Part shown: piece by piece, positions 45,284 to 55,663 of the stretch
How the letters are laid out: each line of letters begins with the position of its first letter
Numbering within the stretch: the first letter of the stretch is position 1
The notes under the pieces: model-generated
Databases searched by the model: none
What the model was told of the DNA's origin: nothing
What the model saw: only the letters and a program-made list of their open reading frames with translations
Position numbers and translations under genes: made by a program
Source of the DNA: Granulicella sapmiensis
GTDB lineage: Bacteria > Acidobacteriota > Terriglobia > Terriglobales > Acidobacteriaceae
DNA: 64,000 bases
Reading direction: 5' to 3'
Assembly: GCA_026225395.1 (NCBI GenBank)
Contig: JAMFSR010000043.1
Coordinates: 1 to 64,000, forward strand

Positions 45284-46674
45284 GTGAAGCGGCAGTTGGA
45301 TTTGCAAAGGCGAATGGCGAACGGTTTGTGGAAGAGTTGAAGGCGCTGCTGCGGATTCCATCGATATCCACCTCGCCCGAGCACGTTGAGGATGTGCGCA
45401 AGGCCGCTGAGTTTGTTGCGGACGGGCTGCGCAAAGTGGGCATCGAAAATGTGCGGCTGATCGAGACGTCCACCGCCGAGCGCAAGGGACATCCGCTGGT
45501 CTATGGGGACTGGCTGAACGCCGGCAAAGAGGCTCCCACCGTGTTGCTTTATGGTCACTATGACGTGCAGCCTGCGGAGCCGCTCGATGAGTGGAAGTCG
45601 CCGCCGTTCGAGCCTGAGATTCGCGACGGAAATATCTACGCGCGCGGTGCCGTCGACGACAAGGGACAGATGTGGATGCACGTGAAGGCGCTTGAATCGC
45701 TGATAACGGCTGACGGCAAACTCCCGGTAAACGTACGCGTAATCGTGGAAGGAGAAGAAGAGGTCGGCGGCGAGGGCATCGCCGCCTTCGTGCGTGAGCA
45801 CGGCGAGCAGTTGAAGGCCGACGCGGCTCTCGTCAGCGACACAGAGATGTTCGCGCCGGAACTGCCAACCTTGTGCGTCGGGTTGCGCGGCATGATCTAC
45901 ACCGAGCTCGAAGTGAAGGGCGCGGCCACTGATCTGCATTCCGGCATGTATGGCGGCGCGGCGCCGAACCCCTTTGTGGCGATCTCGCAGATCATCGCAA
46001 AGCTCAAGGGAGAAGATGGCCGCATTTCGATTCCCGGTTTCTACGACGGAATAGAAGAGCCAACCGCAGACGAACTGAAAGCCTGGAAATCGCTTCCGTT
46101 CGATGAAGAAGAGTACCGCTCGCACGAGGTGGGTTCGACCGAGTTGACGGGTGAGGCTGGCTACTCGGTGCTGGAACGTACCTGGTCGCGGCCGACGATG
46201 GACGTCCACGGCATGCCGGGAGGGTTCATCGGCGCGGGCGCAAAGACCGTAATTCCGGCGAAAGCAACGGCGAAAATCAGCTTCCGGCTCGTGCCGGGGA
46301 TGAAATCTGAGTCGACCTTCGCGAAGTATAAGAAGTTTGTCGAAGAGATCGCCCCGAAGGGTGTGACGGTTGAGGTGAGGATGATTCACTCCGGCGAACC
46401 TATCGTGGTCTCCACAGATAACAAATACGTCCGTGCGGCTACCTCGGCGATGGCTGAGGTCTTCGGCAAGGACACCGTCTTCGTGCGCGGAGGCGGTTCG
46501 ATCCCCATTGTTGGAGACTTCGTTCGCGAACTGGGAATTCCAACCGTGATGATGGGCTTTGGCCTTCCAGACGACAACCTTCATGCGCCCAACGAAAAGT
46601 TTCATCTCGCAAACTTCCACCGTGGCATCGAGTCGATTGTCCTGTTCCTCGACAAGGTTGGGGCAGGAGTCTAG
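45280..46674 (+). CDS. M20-family dipeptidase
   Basis: This 464-residue metallopeptidase of the M20/CPG2 group (carnosinase-like dipeptidase) starts at the ATG that overlaps the MFS stop. Metal ligands and catalytic residues are seen in LLYGHYDVQP (His, Asp), ARGAVDDKGQ (Asp), VEGEEEVGGEG (Glu-Glu) and VSDTEM, with the final His in LHAPNE. The lid domain ends near residue 380. It should cleave small peptides in the cytoplasm, and its position behind a transporter suggests use of imported substrate. The open frame reaching upstream to 44938 is antigenic noise inside the MFS gene. Confidence 0.93.
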   Translation: MSEAAVGFAKANGERFVEELKALLRIPSISTSPEHVEDVRKAAEFVADGLRKVGIENVRLIETSTAERKGHPLVYGDWLNAGKEAPTVLLYGHYDVQPAEPLDEWKSPPFEPEIRDGNIYARGAVDDKGQMWMHVKALESLITADGKLPVNVRVIVEGEEEVGGEGIAAFVREHGEQLKADAALVSDTEMFAPELPTLCVGLRGMIYTELEVKGAATDLHSGMYGGAAPNPFVAISQIIAKLKGEDGRISIPGFYDGIEEPTADELKAWKSLPFDEEEYRSHEVGSTELTGEAGYSVLERTWSRPTMDVHGMPGGFIGAGAKTVIPAKATAKISFRLVPGMKSESTFAKYKKFVEEIAPKGVTVEVRMIHSGEPIVVSTDNKYVRAATSAMAEVFGKDTVFVRGGGSIPIVGDFVRELGIPTVMMGFGLPDDNLHAPNEKFHLANFHRGIESIVLFLDKVGAGV

Positions 46675-46676
46675 CC

Positions 46677-47342
46677 GTGAGCGAACTGCTGCCGGTTCAC
46701 GGCTTCGTGCTGGCCGGGGGAAAGAGCTTGCGCATGGGCGTCGATAAGGCGACACTCGCATTTCGCGGTCGGCCGATGGTGGAAATCGCTGTTGAGAAGC
46801 TGAGAGGATTTTGTGCGGACGTGTCCATCGTGGGCAACCGCAATGATCTTGCAGGTTACGCCGCGGTCGTACAAGAGGAGCGCCTCGACGCGGGTCCCGC
46901 CGCTGGAATAGAAGCAGGATTGAAATCCACGCAACAGGAATGGGTCATGTTCATTCCAGTGGACGTGCCACTCGTGCCGGAAAAGCTCTTGCGGCTGTGG
47001 TGCGAAGAGGCGCTGCGCGTTGGTATGACAGTGAGCTATCTTGGCATCACTCAAAAACAGCCGGCATTTTGTCTGCTTAAGCGGGAGCGGCTCGCTTCCT
47101 TTACTCGTCTGCTGAATGACGGCGAGCGCCGGCTGGAAGTGCTGTTGAACCTTGCTGCATCAGCGGACAACTGCGCTTCGTGGATGTACGACGAGCGCGA
47201 TCTTTATGGGTCTCCCAATTATCAAGGCCCGGACAGCGAGACGCTTGCGCATTGGTTTTCAAATGTTAATTCGCCTGCAGAACTCGCCGACGCAGAAGCT
47301 CGGGCAAAAGTGGCGGCTCCATTTCGTCCGGCAGGTTGCTGA
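46677..47342 (+). CDS. mobA: Molybdenum cofactor guanylyltransferase MobA
   Basis: The 221-residue nucleotidyltransferase attaches GMP to molybdopterin-bound molybdenum. The signature LAGGKSLRMGVDKA (12-25) and the metal-site aspartate in IPVDVPL are present. GTG 46677 starts two bases after the peptidase stop, so it is co-transcribed with the peptidase and MFS genes even though no functional link is obvious. The C terminus ends in a short acidic/Ala tail. Confidence 0.9.
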   Translation: MSELLPVHGFVLAGGKSLRMGVDKATLAFRGRPMVEIAVEKLRGFCADVSIVGNRNDLAGYAAVVQEERLDAGPAAGIEAGLKSTQQEWVMFIPVDVPLVPEKLLRLWCEEALRVGMTVSYLGITQKQPAFCLLKRERLASFTRLLNDGERRLEVLLNLAASADNCASWMYDERDLYGSPNYQGPDSETLAHWFSNVNSPAELADAEARAKVAAPFRPAGC

Positions 47343-47492
47343 CATAACTCCTTTGGAATGCGGTCTTTGCGGATAAGGCTAATAGAATCAGCGGGTTGCG
47401 CGTATTCTTGGCGAAGACCACACCTAAGTCCAATGTTCTGCGGACTTTATGCGGAATTGCCGGGGGAGGGGGGTGTTGGGCGATACTAGCGT

Positions 47493-48455
47493 ATGGCTAC
47501 TCCCGACGATCCCCAAGCGCCTAAGGTTGAGCCGCCCCATGACCCGCTGATTGCCGACGTATCCACGGACGTCGCTCCCGCGGTCGAAGAGTTCATGGCG
47601 GCATCGGCTATCGCAAATGAGGCCGAAGGTGAGGCCGTCGCAGACGGCTTGGCGTTTTCGAGTGGCGCCGGCCTCGAAGGTGCTTCTTTCGCAACAGCAA
47701 CCCACGTCGGCCCATATATCTCATTCCAGGATGTTTATAAGTCGTTCGGAGACTTTGTCGTCCTCAAGAATGTGAGCTTCTTCGTCAATCCCGGCGAAAC
47801 GCTCTGCATCCTTGGCCGAAGCGGCGTCGGCAAATCCGTCTCACTACAAATCCTGATGGGCTTCCTCAAGCCGGACAACGGAACTGTGCTCGTGGCCGGC
47901 CAGGACATCGCCGGCCTCACCGAGCGCGAAATGCAGGAAGTCCGCCGCAAAGTGACCATGGTCTTCCAGAACGGAGCCTTATTCGACTCGATCTCGGTAG
48001 GCGAGAACGTCGCATTCCCACTGCGCGAACGCGGGCACATGGAGGAAGACCAGATTCAGCAGGTAGTAAAAGGCCTGCTGGAAATGGTTGGAGTTGCAGG
48101 GATGGAACACCTTCTCCCATCGGATTTGTCGACCGGAATGAAGCGATCCGTGGCGATTGCGCGAGCCTTGGCAGCACAGCCTTCAGCAGTTCTCTACGAC
48201 GAACCCACCACCATGGTGGACCCCCTCATGGCGCATCTTCTCGGAGATTTAATCCAAAGACTAAAGGTGCAATTGCACCTGACCAGTATTGTAGTAACGC
48301 ACGATATGCGTTTTGCAGAGAAACTTGCTGACCGGGTGGTGTTCTTACATGAAGGCACCGTACACTTTTTCGGGACAACCGAAGAAATGCGGGCCAGCAG
48401 CGATCCAGTTCTAAAGGAATTCCTCGCGTTGGATGAACTTGTTTTGCCGATGTAG
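47493..48455 (+). CDS. ABC transporter ATPase, MlaF/Ttg2A-like
   Basis: This 320-residue ATPase has the order Walker A GRSGVGKS (108-115), Q-loop FQNGALFDS, signature LSTGMKRS (212-219) and Walker B VLYDEPTT. The ALFDS and the ATPase spacing fit the MlaF group, which drives phospholipid or other lipid transport between the two membranes. About 75 Ala/acidic residues precede the ATPase and are unusual. No permease or MCE gene lies next to it, so its partner must be elsewhere. Confidence 0.85.
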   Translation: MATPDDPQAPKVEPPHDPLIADVSTDVAPAVEEFMAASAIANEAEGEAVADGLAFSSGAGLEGASFATATHVGPYISFQDVYKSFGDFVVLKNVSFFVNPGETLCILGRSGVGKSVSLQILMGFLKPDNGTVLVAGQDIAGLTEREMQEVRRKVTMVFQNGALFDSISVGENVAFPLRERGHMEEDQIQQVVKGLLEMVGVAGMEHLLPSDLSTGMKRSVAIARALAAQPSAVLYDEPTTMVDPLMAHLLGDLIQRLKVQLHLTSIVVTHDMRFAEKLADRVVFLHEGTVHFFGTTEEMRASSDPVLKEFLALDELVLPM

Positions 48456-48653
48456 GTATGAGCCAGGCGAGGGATGCTATACAACCTTTGTTTGATGTTC
48501 CGGCTACAGAGCGATGAATTGAGCGATTGAGACGCGAGCAAAAGCGGAGTAGAGTTATAGAACACATGCGCAAAAAAGTTTCGTAGTCTGGGCATAACAG
48601 CGCAGCCCGACCGACTTTCCAGGAACGCAATTTCAGGGGACACGCTAGCTGAT

Positions 48654-50153
48654 ATGACGACACCTGATTATCTACAACAAGTAGTTATTTCGGGCAGGAG
48701 ACGGGCGTCCGCAGCGCCGGGGGCGACGGGGACTCTTTCGCCTTCCGTGACAGGTGCGATATGGGCCGGACTGGATTTTTTGACCGCCATTGTCGGTGGG
48801 ATGATTGCATACCGCATTCGCTTGATTGCAGATGCTCCAACCCCGGAGGAGGTCGTCGGCCCGCATCTGGTTTCCATACCGGTGGCTGTTGCGGTGATGT
48901 ATTTGTTGCTTTTCGGCATTTACCTGGTGATTTTTTCCCGGGTTTATGGGCTTTACGATACGGCGCAGCACCAGAGCGGTTTGCATGAGCAGCGCATGAC
49001 GGTTCAGGCCACGTTGACTGCGGGACTGCTGCTATGCGGAACGCTTTATGTGATGCATGGCTATGCTCTTTCGCGCGCGATCGTTTCGCTTACAGTACTG
49101 TTTACACTGCTGATGCAGATGGCGCGCCGCGGCGTGTGGCGGAAGCTGAGAGAACGGCGGTACCTGCAAGGGTTGGAGACACGGAACGTTCTCATTGTAG
49201 GTGACGGACGCGTGGCGCATGCTTTGCGAAATCACCTTGAAGCACTGCGGCACATGGGTTTCCGGTTTAAAGGGTTCATATCGCTTGTGCCGCGGCGGGA
49301 TGACATCGCCAATCCGGATGTAATTGGCGATGTGCAGAACTGCGTGGCGCTGGCAAGGTCGTTGTTTGTGGACGAGATTTACTTTTCGACACCCGCGGAC
49401 AAGCGAATCGTGGTGGGCGTGGTGGAAGAGGCGCGGGCGTTGGGCATCGATGTACGGGTGGTCCCGGATTTGTATGACGGCCTGGCCTGGAATGCACGCG
49501 TGGAGTACATCGGGCAGTTCCCGACCATTCCGTTGCATCGCAGAGAGTTCCCGCGGGGAGCGTTCCTGATCAAGCGAGTGCTGGATGTTTCGTTGTCGCT
49601 GTTAGTGATCCTGGTACTGTCGCCGTTTATGATCGCGATCGCGGCGATGGTCAAGTTCGGGTCGAGAGGACCGATCTTCTATCGTGCGCAGCGCATTGGA
49701 CGTAAGGGGCGGATGTTTACCTGCTACAAGTTCCGCACCATGGTGATCAACGCAGACAAGCTGCGGGAAGACCTTGCGCATTTGAACGAGCGTGAAGGCG
49801 TGCTGTTCAAAATTTCAAACGATCCAAGGATCACGAAGATTGGGGCGATCCTTAGGAAGTATTCGCTGGATGAGTTGCCGCAGCTATTCAATGTGCTGGT
49901 CGGCAATATGAGCCTGGTGGGACCTCGGCCGCCAATGGCTGCTGAGGTGGAACAGTACGATATCGCTCATTTGAGACGGCTGGATGTGTTGCCGGGGATG
50001 ACCGGGTTGTGGCAGGTGGAAGCACGGCAGGATCCCTCGTTTGATAGCTATATTTCGCTCGACACCGCTTATGTCGAGAATTGGAACCTGCTACTGGATC
50101 TGCGGATTCTGGCCCGGACGATCGGGGTCGTTGTCGGTGGGACCGGAGCTTAG
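48654..50153 (+). CDS. Exopolysaccharide priming sugar transferase (WcaJ/WbaP type)
   Basis: This 499-residue polyprenyl-phosphate hexose-1-phosphate transferase starts exopolysaccharide or O-antigen synthesis on the inner membrane. It has four N-terminal membrane segments, a nucleotide-binding-like middle domain (NVLIVGDGRVAHAL), one membrane segment (about 310-330), and the C-terminal sugar-transferase domain with KFRTM, YSLDELPQLFNVL, SLVGPRP and PGMTGLWQV. No other polysaccharide gene is adjacent. Confidence 0.9.
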   Translation: MTTPDYLQQVVISGRRRASAAPGATGTLSPSVTGAIWAGLDFLTAIVGGMIAYRIRLIADAPTPEEVVGPHLVSIPVAVAVMYLLLFGIYLVIFSRVYGLYDTAQHQSGLHEQRMTVQATLTAGLLLCGTLYVMHGYALSRAIVSLTVLFTLLMQMARRGVWRKLRERRYLQGLETRNVLIVGDGRVAHALRNHLEALRHMGFRFKGFISLVPRRDDIANPDVIGDVQNCVALARSLFVDEIYFSTPADKRIVVGVVEEARALGIDVRVVPDLYDGLAWNARVEYIGQFPTIPLHRREFPRGAFLIKRVLDVSLSLLVILVLSPFMIAIAAMVKFGSRGPIFYRAQRIGRKGRMFTCYKFRTMVINADKLREDLAHLNEREGVLFKISNDPRITKIGAILRKYSLDELPQLFNVLVGNMSLVGPRPPMAAEVEQYDIAHLRRLDVLPGMTGLWQVEARQDPSFDSYISLDTAYVENWNLLLDLRILARTIGVVVGGTGA

Positions 50154-50166
50154 AGCCGGGGTTTAC

Positions 50167-50181
50167 GGAATAGAGAATAGG
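50167..50181. repeat. GGAATAG heptamer pair
   Basis: The units GGAATAG and AGAATAG follow in tandem between the sugar transferase stop and the NAD synthase gene. They belong to the same periodic family as at 1821, 2329 and 5644. Confidence 0.35.
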
Positions 50182-50198
50182 CGCGGTAGACTTAGAGT

Positions 50199-51878
50199 GT
50201 GCGGATTGCGCTGGCCCAAATTAATCCTACTGTCGGAGATTTTTCAGGCAATCTGAAGAAGATTCGCGAGTTTACTGAACGCGCTGTGGTTGAGCGCGCG
50301 GAGCTTGTGATCTTTCCGGAACTCGCGATCTGCGGCTATCCGGCGGCTGATCTGCTGGAAAAAGCCTCTTTTGTGCAGCGTGCCGAAGAAACATTGGCCA
50401 AGGTCTGCGCATTGACGCAAGGTGAAGGGCGCCCGGCAATCCTGTGCGGGAGCGTTATGCCGGCGGAAGGTCCTGCCGGCAAGCATGTAAAAAATGTCGC
50501 GGTGCTGATGGATTCGGGCGAGATCAAATCCATCCAGCAGAAGATGCTGCTTCCGTTCTATGACGTATTCGATGAGCAGCGATACTTTGAACCTGCAGCA
50601 CGTCAGTCGCTTTCGGTAGTCAAAGGGCAGGCGATGGCTGTGACCGTTTGTGAGGACGCCTGGAACGACAAGATGTTCTGGCAGGAACGGAACTATGCTG
50701 TCGACCCCGTAGAAGAGCTTATGAAGCAATGGGCCGTTCTACCGCAGCCGTTGAGTAAGCAAAGGCTGATTCTGAATATATCTGCGTCTCCGTATTGGCA
50801 TGGAAAGACGGAAGTGCGCAGGAAGATGATTGGGGCGTTGGCGAAGCGGCATCGCGCGACGGTGGTGCTGGTGAACCAGGTGGGAGCGAACGATAGCTTG
50901 ATCTTCGATGGAGACTCCATTGTTGTTGGGCCTGCTGGAGCTGTTGTTGCGCAGGCAAAGGCATTTACGGAAGATTTGCTCGTGTTTGAAACCGATGATG
51001 TTGCGGGAGCAGTTGCAGTCGAACGGCAGGAAGACCAGACGGCATTTAGCTGGGATGCGCTGGTGCTTGGAGTTCGAGACTACGTCGGCAAGTGTGGATT
51101 CAAGAAGGCGATCGTTGGGTTGAGCGGAGGCATCGATTCGGCGCTGGTAGCGGCTCTGGCGGTAGAAGCCCTGGGAAAGGAAAATGTGCAGGGTGTGGGG
51201 ATGCCGAGCGAATTTTCTTCGGGCGGGTCGGTGAGCGATGCCGAGTTGTTAGCGAAGAACCTGGGGATTTCCTTTTCGATAGTGCCGATTCGCGAGGTGT
51301 TCACGGAGTTTTCGACGGCGCTGGAGCCATTCTTTGCGGGGACGTCGTTTGGGTTGGCAGAAGAGAATCTGCAGCCGAGGATTCGCGGGACGCTGTTGAT
51401 GGCGATTTCCAATAAGACCGGAGCACTCGTGCTGACGACCGGGAACAAGAGCGAGATGGCTTGTGGTTATTGCACGCTCTACGGAGATATGGTCGGAGCG
51501 CTGGCTGTGATTGGCGACCTCTATAAGACCGAGGTTTATGCGCTGAGCCGCTATGCCAACCGCGAGCGGCGGATCATTCCGGAAGATACGCTGACGAAGC
51601 CTCCATCGGCTGAGTTGCGGCCGGGACAGAAAGATACGGATAGTTTGCCACCGTATGAGGTGCTCGATCCCATGCTGCGGGATTACATTGAAGAGTACCG
51701 ATCTGCGGAAGAGATTGCGGAGAGCCAGGGATTGGATGTTGCGTTGGTGCGTTCGGTAATCAAGCTGGTGGAGCGCAGCGAGTACAAGAGGCAACAGGCT
51801 GCACCGGTGCTGAAGGTTTCGAAGAAGTCTTTTGGCATGGGAAGACGATTTCCCATTGCCGCCAAGCGTGAGGTCTAA
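50199..51878 (+). CDS. nadE: Glutamine-dependent NAD+ synthase
   Basis: The 559-residue bifunctional enzyme combines an N-terminal nitrilase-type glutaminase (Glu in PELAICGYP, Lys in QQKMLLPFYDVF, Cys151 in VCEDAW) with a C-terminal ATP-pyrophosphatase synthase domain (SGGIDS, 309-314). It amidates deamido-NAD to NAD. The catalytic triad is complete. Translation starts at GTG 50199. Confidence 0.96.
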   Translation: MRIALAQINPTVGDFSGNLKKIREFTERAVVERAELVIFPELAICGYPAADLLEKASFVQRAEETLAKVCALTQGEGRPAILCGSVMPAEGPAGKHVKNVAVLMDSGEIKSIQQKMLLPFYDVFDEQRYFEPAARQSLSVVKGQAMAVTVCEDAWNDKMFWQERNYAVDPVEELMKQWAVLPQPLSKQRLILNISASPYWHGKTEVRRKMIGALAKRHRATVVLVNQVGANDSLIFDGDSIVVGPAGAVVAQAKAFTEDLLVFETDDVAGAVAVERQEDQTAFSWDALVLGVRDYVGKCGFKKAIVGLSGGIDSALVAALAVEALGKENVQGVGMPSEFSSGGSVSDAELLAKNLGISFSIVPIREVFTEFSTALEPFFAGTSFGLAEENLQPRIRGTLLMAISNKTGALVLTTGNKSEMACGYCTLYGDMVGALAVIGDLYKTEVYALSRYANRERRIIPEDTLTKPPSAELRPGQKDTDSLPPYEVLDPMLRDYIEEYRSAEEIAESQGLDVALVRSVIKLVERSEYKRQQAAPVLKVSKKSFGMGRRFPIAAKREV

Positions 51879-51955
51879 GTAAGGCCGCACAGAATTTTAT
51901 TGCAGCAGGAAAGCCCGGCGAAGAGTTCGCCGCGGCGTTGAGGAGATCGCAAGAC

Positions 51956-52975
51956 GTGAAGAAGAACAGCATCGTATGGGCAGCGGGATTGGCGCTGCTG
52001 GTCACTGGAGTTTCAAGCTATGCACAGCAGGCAGGGCCTGCTGTACCACCGGCACCGGCCGCAGCCGCAGCACCGCAGGCGCCTGCACCGACGACGGCGA
52101 ACCCGTTTCCGGCAGTTAGCCTTAAGAACTTTACGGCAGCTTCGCCCAGCCGGGAAGAAGTCGACAGCTTTTTGAAGGCGCTGTGGGGATATGACGAAAA
52201 CCGCATCTGGAGCGTAGCGGCGGTGTTGGCTACTCCCGCTCCTGGGGTGAGTAAGGTTGTAGTTTTCGTTGCGGACAAGACCCAAGCCGGCAAAGGGACG
52301 CAAACGATCTTCTTTACGACGCCGGATGGCAAGCATGCGATCGCCGACAATGTGATCGATTTCGGTGCGACTCCTTTTGCGGCAAACCGGAAGATCCTAC
52401 AGGACAAAGCGGATGGTGCATCGCATGGCGCTAAAACGAACGATCTGCTGTTGGTAGAGTTCGCCGACCTCCAGTGCCCGCACTGCAAGGAATTCCAGAG
52501 CACGATGGAAAACATCGCGCAGGACTTTCCGCAGGCGAAGATCGTGTTTGAGAACTATCCGATCTCGGAGCTTCATCCGTGGGCTACGCGTGCGGCTGAA
52601 GAGGGCGAATGCGTACGCAAGGCCAAGGGTGACGATGCTTTCTTTACCTATGTGGATGCTGTATTCGCTGCGCAGGACAGCCTGACCACCGAACGCGGAG
52701 CGGCCACCCTTACCGCGGCTGTGACCAAGGCGGGTGCAGACCCGGCGAAGATCGAGGCTTGCGCAGCGACACCTGCGATTCGAGCCGAGATCGATGCGCA
52801 GAAGAAGTTGGGCGTGGATATCGGTGTGGATCAGACGCCTATGCTCGTGGTGAACGGACACGTGTTGCCGGCGTCGCAGGTCCCGTACGAAGTGCTGCGC
52901 AAAATCATTGCGTACCAAGCCGGTCAGGATGGAATAACGGTGCATCTGCAGCCATCACTGTCGACCCTGAAGTAA
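51956..52975 (+). CDS. DsbA-like periplasmic thiol oxidoreductase
   Basis: I start at GTG 51956, because GAGGAG lies 10 bases before it, giving 339 residues with a signal peptide (KKNSIVWAAGLALLVTGVSSYAQ). A Pro/Ala linker and a small N-terminal domain (about 55-150) precede a thioredoxin-fold part: active-site CPHC (174-177), helical insert, and cis-Pro DQTPML. It probably forms or breaks disulfides outside the cytoplasm. A terminator follows. Confidence 0.86.
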   Translation: MKKNSIVWAAGLALLVTGVSSYAQQAGPAVPPAPAAAAAPQAPAPTTANPFPAVSLKNFTAASPSREEVDSFLKALWGYDENRIWSVAAVLATPAPGVSKVVVFVADKTQAGKGTQTIFFTTPDGKHAIADNVIDFGATPFAANRKILQDKADGASHGAKTNDLLLVEFADLQCPHCKEFQSTMENIAQDFPQAKIVFENYPISELHPWATRAAEEGECVRKAKGDDAFFTYVDAVFAAQDSLTTERGAATLTAAVTKAGADPAKIEACAATPAIRAEIDAQKKLGVDIGVDQTPMLVVNGHVLPASQVPYEVLRKIIAYQAGQDGITVHLQPSLSTLK

Positions 52976-52993
52976 GTCTTCTCAGTTGTACAA

Positions 52994-53028
52994 CAAAGCC
53001 CCCTGCGAAAAGGGGGCTTTGCTTTTTG
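52994..53028 (+). terminator. Rho-independent terminator of the DsbA-like gene
   Basis: A perfect 10-base stem, CAAAGCCCCC (52994-53003) and GGGGGCTTTG (53012-53021), is followed by CTTTTTG. Confidence 0.9.
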
Positions 53029-53043
53029 CGAATGAACGAATGC

Positions 53044-53601
53044 TTATGGCTTCAGTTGGTCCAGAGCCAGGTTGAGGTCGAGGACGTTGACGGTAGGTTC
53101 GCCCAGCAAGCCAAGTTGGCGGGGTTTGGTGTGGCTGATGACGAGTTGCCGAACGGTCGCTTCGGGTAGTCCACGCTGACTGGCAACGCGGGGAACCTGA
53201 TAGAGCGCTGCAGCGGGAGTGATGTCGGGGTCGAGTCCCGATGCTGAGGTGGTGACAAGATCAATGGGGACCGGGGTGGCAGCGGCTTCGGTGGAAACAC
53301 TTGCGGCAACGCGGTCCACGAGAGCCTTGTTGGTGGGAGCCAGGTTAGAGCCGGAGGAGTTCGCAGCATCATAGCCGGTGCCTGCCGCTGAAGGGCGCGA
53401 GTGGAAGTAGGCGGGTCCGGTGAACGGTTGTCCAATAAGGTGTGAGCCTATCACTTCGCCATTGCGGGTGAGGAGAGAGCCGTTAGCTTTTGCAGGGAAG
53501 GCCAGATGAGCGAGACCGGTGATGAGGAGCGGGTAGACAACGCCAAGCAGGACGGCCGTGATCGCGGTATAGAGACAAGCAGTGACGATGTGCTTCTTCA
53601 T
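53044..53601 (-). CDS. kdpC: Potassium-transporting ATPase subunit C
   Basis: The 185-residue KdpC has a single N-terminal membrane segment (ITAVLLGVVYPLLITGLAHLA) and a periplasmic domain with GSHLIGQPF, YFHSRPSA, TSASGLDPDITPAAALYQVPRVA. It helps KdpB bind ATP and keeps the complex together. ATG 53601 follows AAGGA. It is the last gene of the kdp operon, 9 bases behind kdpB. Confidence 0.95.
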   Translation of the reverse strand: MKKHIVTACLYTAITAVLLGVVYPLLITGLAHLAFPAKANGSLLTRNGEVIGSHLIGQPFTGPAYFHSRPSAAGTGYDAANSSGSNLAPTNKALVDRVAASVSTEAAATPVPIDLVTTSASGLDPDITPAAALYQVPRVASQRGLPEATVRQLVISHTKPRQLGLLGEPTVNVLDLNLALDQLKP

Positions 53602-53610
53602 GAGAGTTCC

Positions 53611-55650
53611 TTAGGCTAAGTGCAGCGCAGTGATGATGATGTCGATGAACTTGATGCCGATGAATGGGACGATGAGACCACCGGCGCCATATACAAGAAG
53701 GTTGCGGCGGAGCAACGCTGCAGCAGACATGGGACGATAACCCACGCCGCGGAGAGCCAGTGGAATGAGGCCAACGATGATGAGTGCGTTGAAGATGACT
53801 GCGGAGAGCACAGCAGACTCGGCGTTGTGCAGATGCATGATGTTGAGCGCGTTGAGAACGGGGAAGACGCCCGCAAACATGGCTGGGAGGATCGCGAAGT
53901 ATTTGGCGACATCGTTGGAGATGGAGAATGTCGTGAGCGCGCCGCGTGTCATCAAGAGTTGCTTGCCGATGGCGACGATCTCGATCAGCTTGGTCGGATT
54001 GGAATCGAGATCGACCATGTTGCCGGCTTCTTTCGCTGCTTGTGTTCCAGAGTTCATGGCAACGCCTACGTCGGCCTGGGCGAGCGCGGGGGCGTCGTTG
54101 GTGCCGTCGCCGGTCATGGCTACGAGCTTACCGTCAGCCTGTTCGCGCTTGATGAGGTCCATCTTGTCTTTGGGCTTGGCTTCGGCAAGGAAGTCATCGA
54201 CACCAGCCTCGCGTGCGATTGCGGCGGCAGTGAGGGGGTTGTCGCCGGTGATCATGATGGTGCGGATGCCCATGGCGCGCAGCTGATCGAAGCGCTCCTT
54301 CATGCCGCCTTTGACGACATCCTTGAGATGGATGACGCCGAGGGCGCGGCCGTTTTCCGTGACGATGAGTGGCGTTCCACCCGCGCGAGAGATTGTTTCG
54401 ACGGTAGCGAGGACTTCAGGCGGCATCTGCGACTTGTGCTCGCGAAGATAGTTGGTGATGGCATCGACTGCGCCTTTGCGTATGCTGCGGCCGTCGACTT
54501 CTATCCCGGACATGCGTGTGGTCGCGGAGAACGGAACGAACTCGGCATTGAGTTGGACCAGCTCGCGGCCACGCAGGTTGTATTTTTCCTTGGCGAGAAC
54601 GACAATGCTGCGGCCCTCGGGGGTTTCGTCGGAGAGCGAGGAAAGCTGGGCGGCATCGGCTAATTGCTCGGGCGTGACGCCGGGCGCAACGACGAACTCG
54701 GAAGCCTGACGGTTGCCGATTGTGATGGTGCCTGTCTTGTCGAGGAGCAGCGTGTTGACGTCGCCGGCAGCTTCAACAGCGCGGCCTGAAGTTGCGAGGA
54801 CGTTGTGTTGGACGAGGCGGTCCATGCCGGCGATGCCGATGGCTGAAAGAAGGCCGCCGATGGTTGTTGGGATGAGGCACACAAGCAATGAGATGAGGAC
54901 GAAGATCGTCTGCGGCGCACCGGAGTAGATGGCGAAGGGCTGCAATGCGACGACGGCGAAGAGAAAGATGATCGTGAGTCCGGCGAGCAGAATGTTGAGC
55001 GCGATTTCGTTTGGTGTCTTCTGGCGTTCAGCACCTTCCACGAGCGCGATCATGCGGTCGAGGAAGGTTTCGCCAGGGTTGGACGTGATGCGCACGGTGA
55101 TGACGTCAGAGAGCACGCGTGTTCCCCCGGTGACGGCGGAGCGATCGCCACCGGCTTCGCGGATAACCGGCGCCGATTCGCCTGTGATAGCGGACTCGTC
55201 GACGGAGGCGACGCCTTCGATCACTTCGCCATCACCTGGGATCATCTGACCGGCGTTGACGCGAACGACGTTGTCGACACGGAGCTGGGAGCTGGGAACT
55301 TCCTTGACGACGCCATTGACCACGAGATAGGCGGTGGTTTCGGACTTCGCCAGACGCAGCGCGTCTGCCTGGGCTTTGCCGCGGCCTTCAGCCATCGCTT
55401 CCGCGAAGTTGGCGAAGAGGACCGTGAACCACAGCCAGAGTGTGATCTGCAGATTGAAGCTGAGATGGCCGCTGTGGGTGACGAAGTTCGAAATGAGGAG
55501 AACGGTGGTGAGGATACTGCCGATTTCGACGACGAACATGACCGGGTTCTTCATCATGACGCGCGGGCTGAGCTTGGCTAGAGCGTCGATGGAAGCGCGT
55601 CGGACGATTTTGGTGTCGAAGAGAGAGCGGCGATTGGCGTGACTGGACAT
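53611..55650 (-). CDS. kdpB: Potassium-transporting P-type ATPase subunit B
   Basis: The 679-residue P-type ATPase powers K+ uptake through KdpA. Phosphorylated Asp304 is in DKTGT (304-308), the regulatory TGES motif at 156-159, the hinge [20 protein letters not shown] near 500, and multiple membrane segments are present. Start ATG 55650 gives MSSHANRRS; the longer frame to 55857 runs through the end of kdpA and is not conserved. It is 13 bases downstream of kdpA. Confidence 0.97.
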   Translation of the reverse strand: MSSHANRRSLFDTKIVRRASIDALAKLSPRVMMKNPVMFVVEIGSILTTVLLISNFVTHSGHLSFNLQITLWLWFTVLFANFAEAMAEGRGKAQADALRLAKSETTAYLVVNGVVKEVPSSQLRVDNVVRVNAGQMIPGDGEVIEGVASVDESAITGESAPVIREAGGDRSAVTGGTRVLSDVITVRITSNPGETFLDRMIALVEGAERQKTPNEIALNILLAGLTIIFLFAVVALQPFAIYSGAPQTIFVLISLLVCLIPTTIGGLLSAIGIAGMDRLVQHNVLATSGRAVEAAGDVNTLLLDKTGTITIGNRQASEFVVAPGVTPEQLADAAQLSSLSDETPEGRSIVVLAKEKYNLRGRELVQLNAEFVPFSATTRMSGIEVDGRSIRKGAVDAITNYLREHKSQMPPEVLATVETISRAGGTPLIVTENGRALGVIHLKDVVKGGMKERFDQLRAMGIRTIMITGDNPLTAAAIAREAGVDDFLAEAKPKDKMDLIKREQADGKLVAMTGDGTNDAPALAQADVGVAMNSGTQAAKEAGNMVDLDSNPTKLIEIVAIGKQLLMTRGALTTFSISNDVAKYFAILPAMFAGVFPVLNALNIMHLHNAESAVLSAVIFNALIIVGLIPLALRGVGYRPMSAAALLRRNLLVYGAGGLIVPFIGIKFIDIIITALHLA

Positions 55651-55663
55651 GGGATTTCTCTTC

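Noticed and set aside
45172-46761. 529-residue open frame on the minus strand
   Set aside because: It lies antisense to the M20 peptidase gene and has shadow-type composition (His/Arg-rich, no domain).
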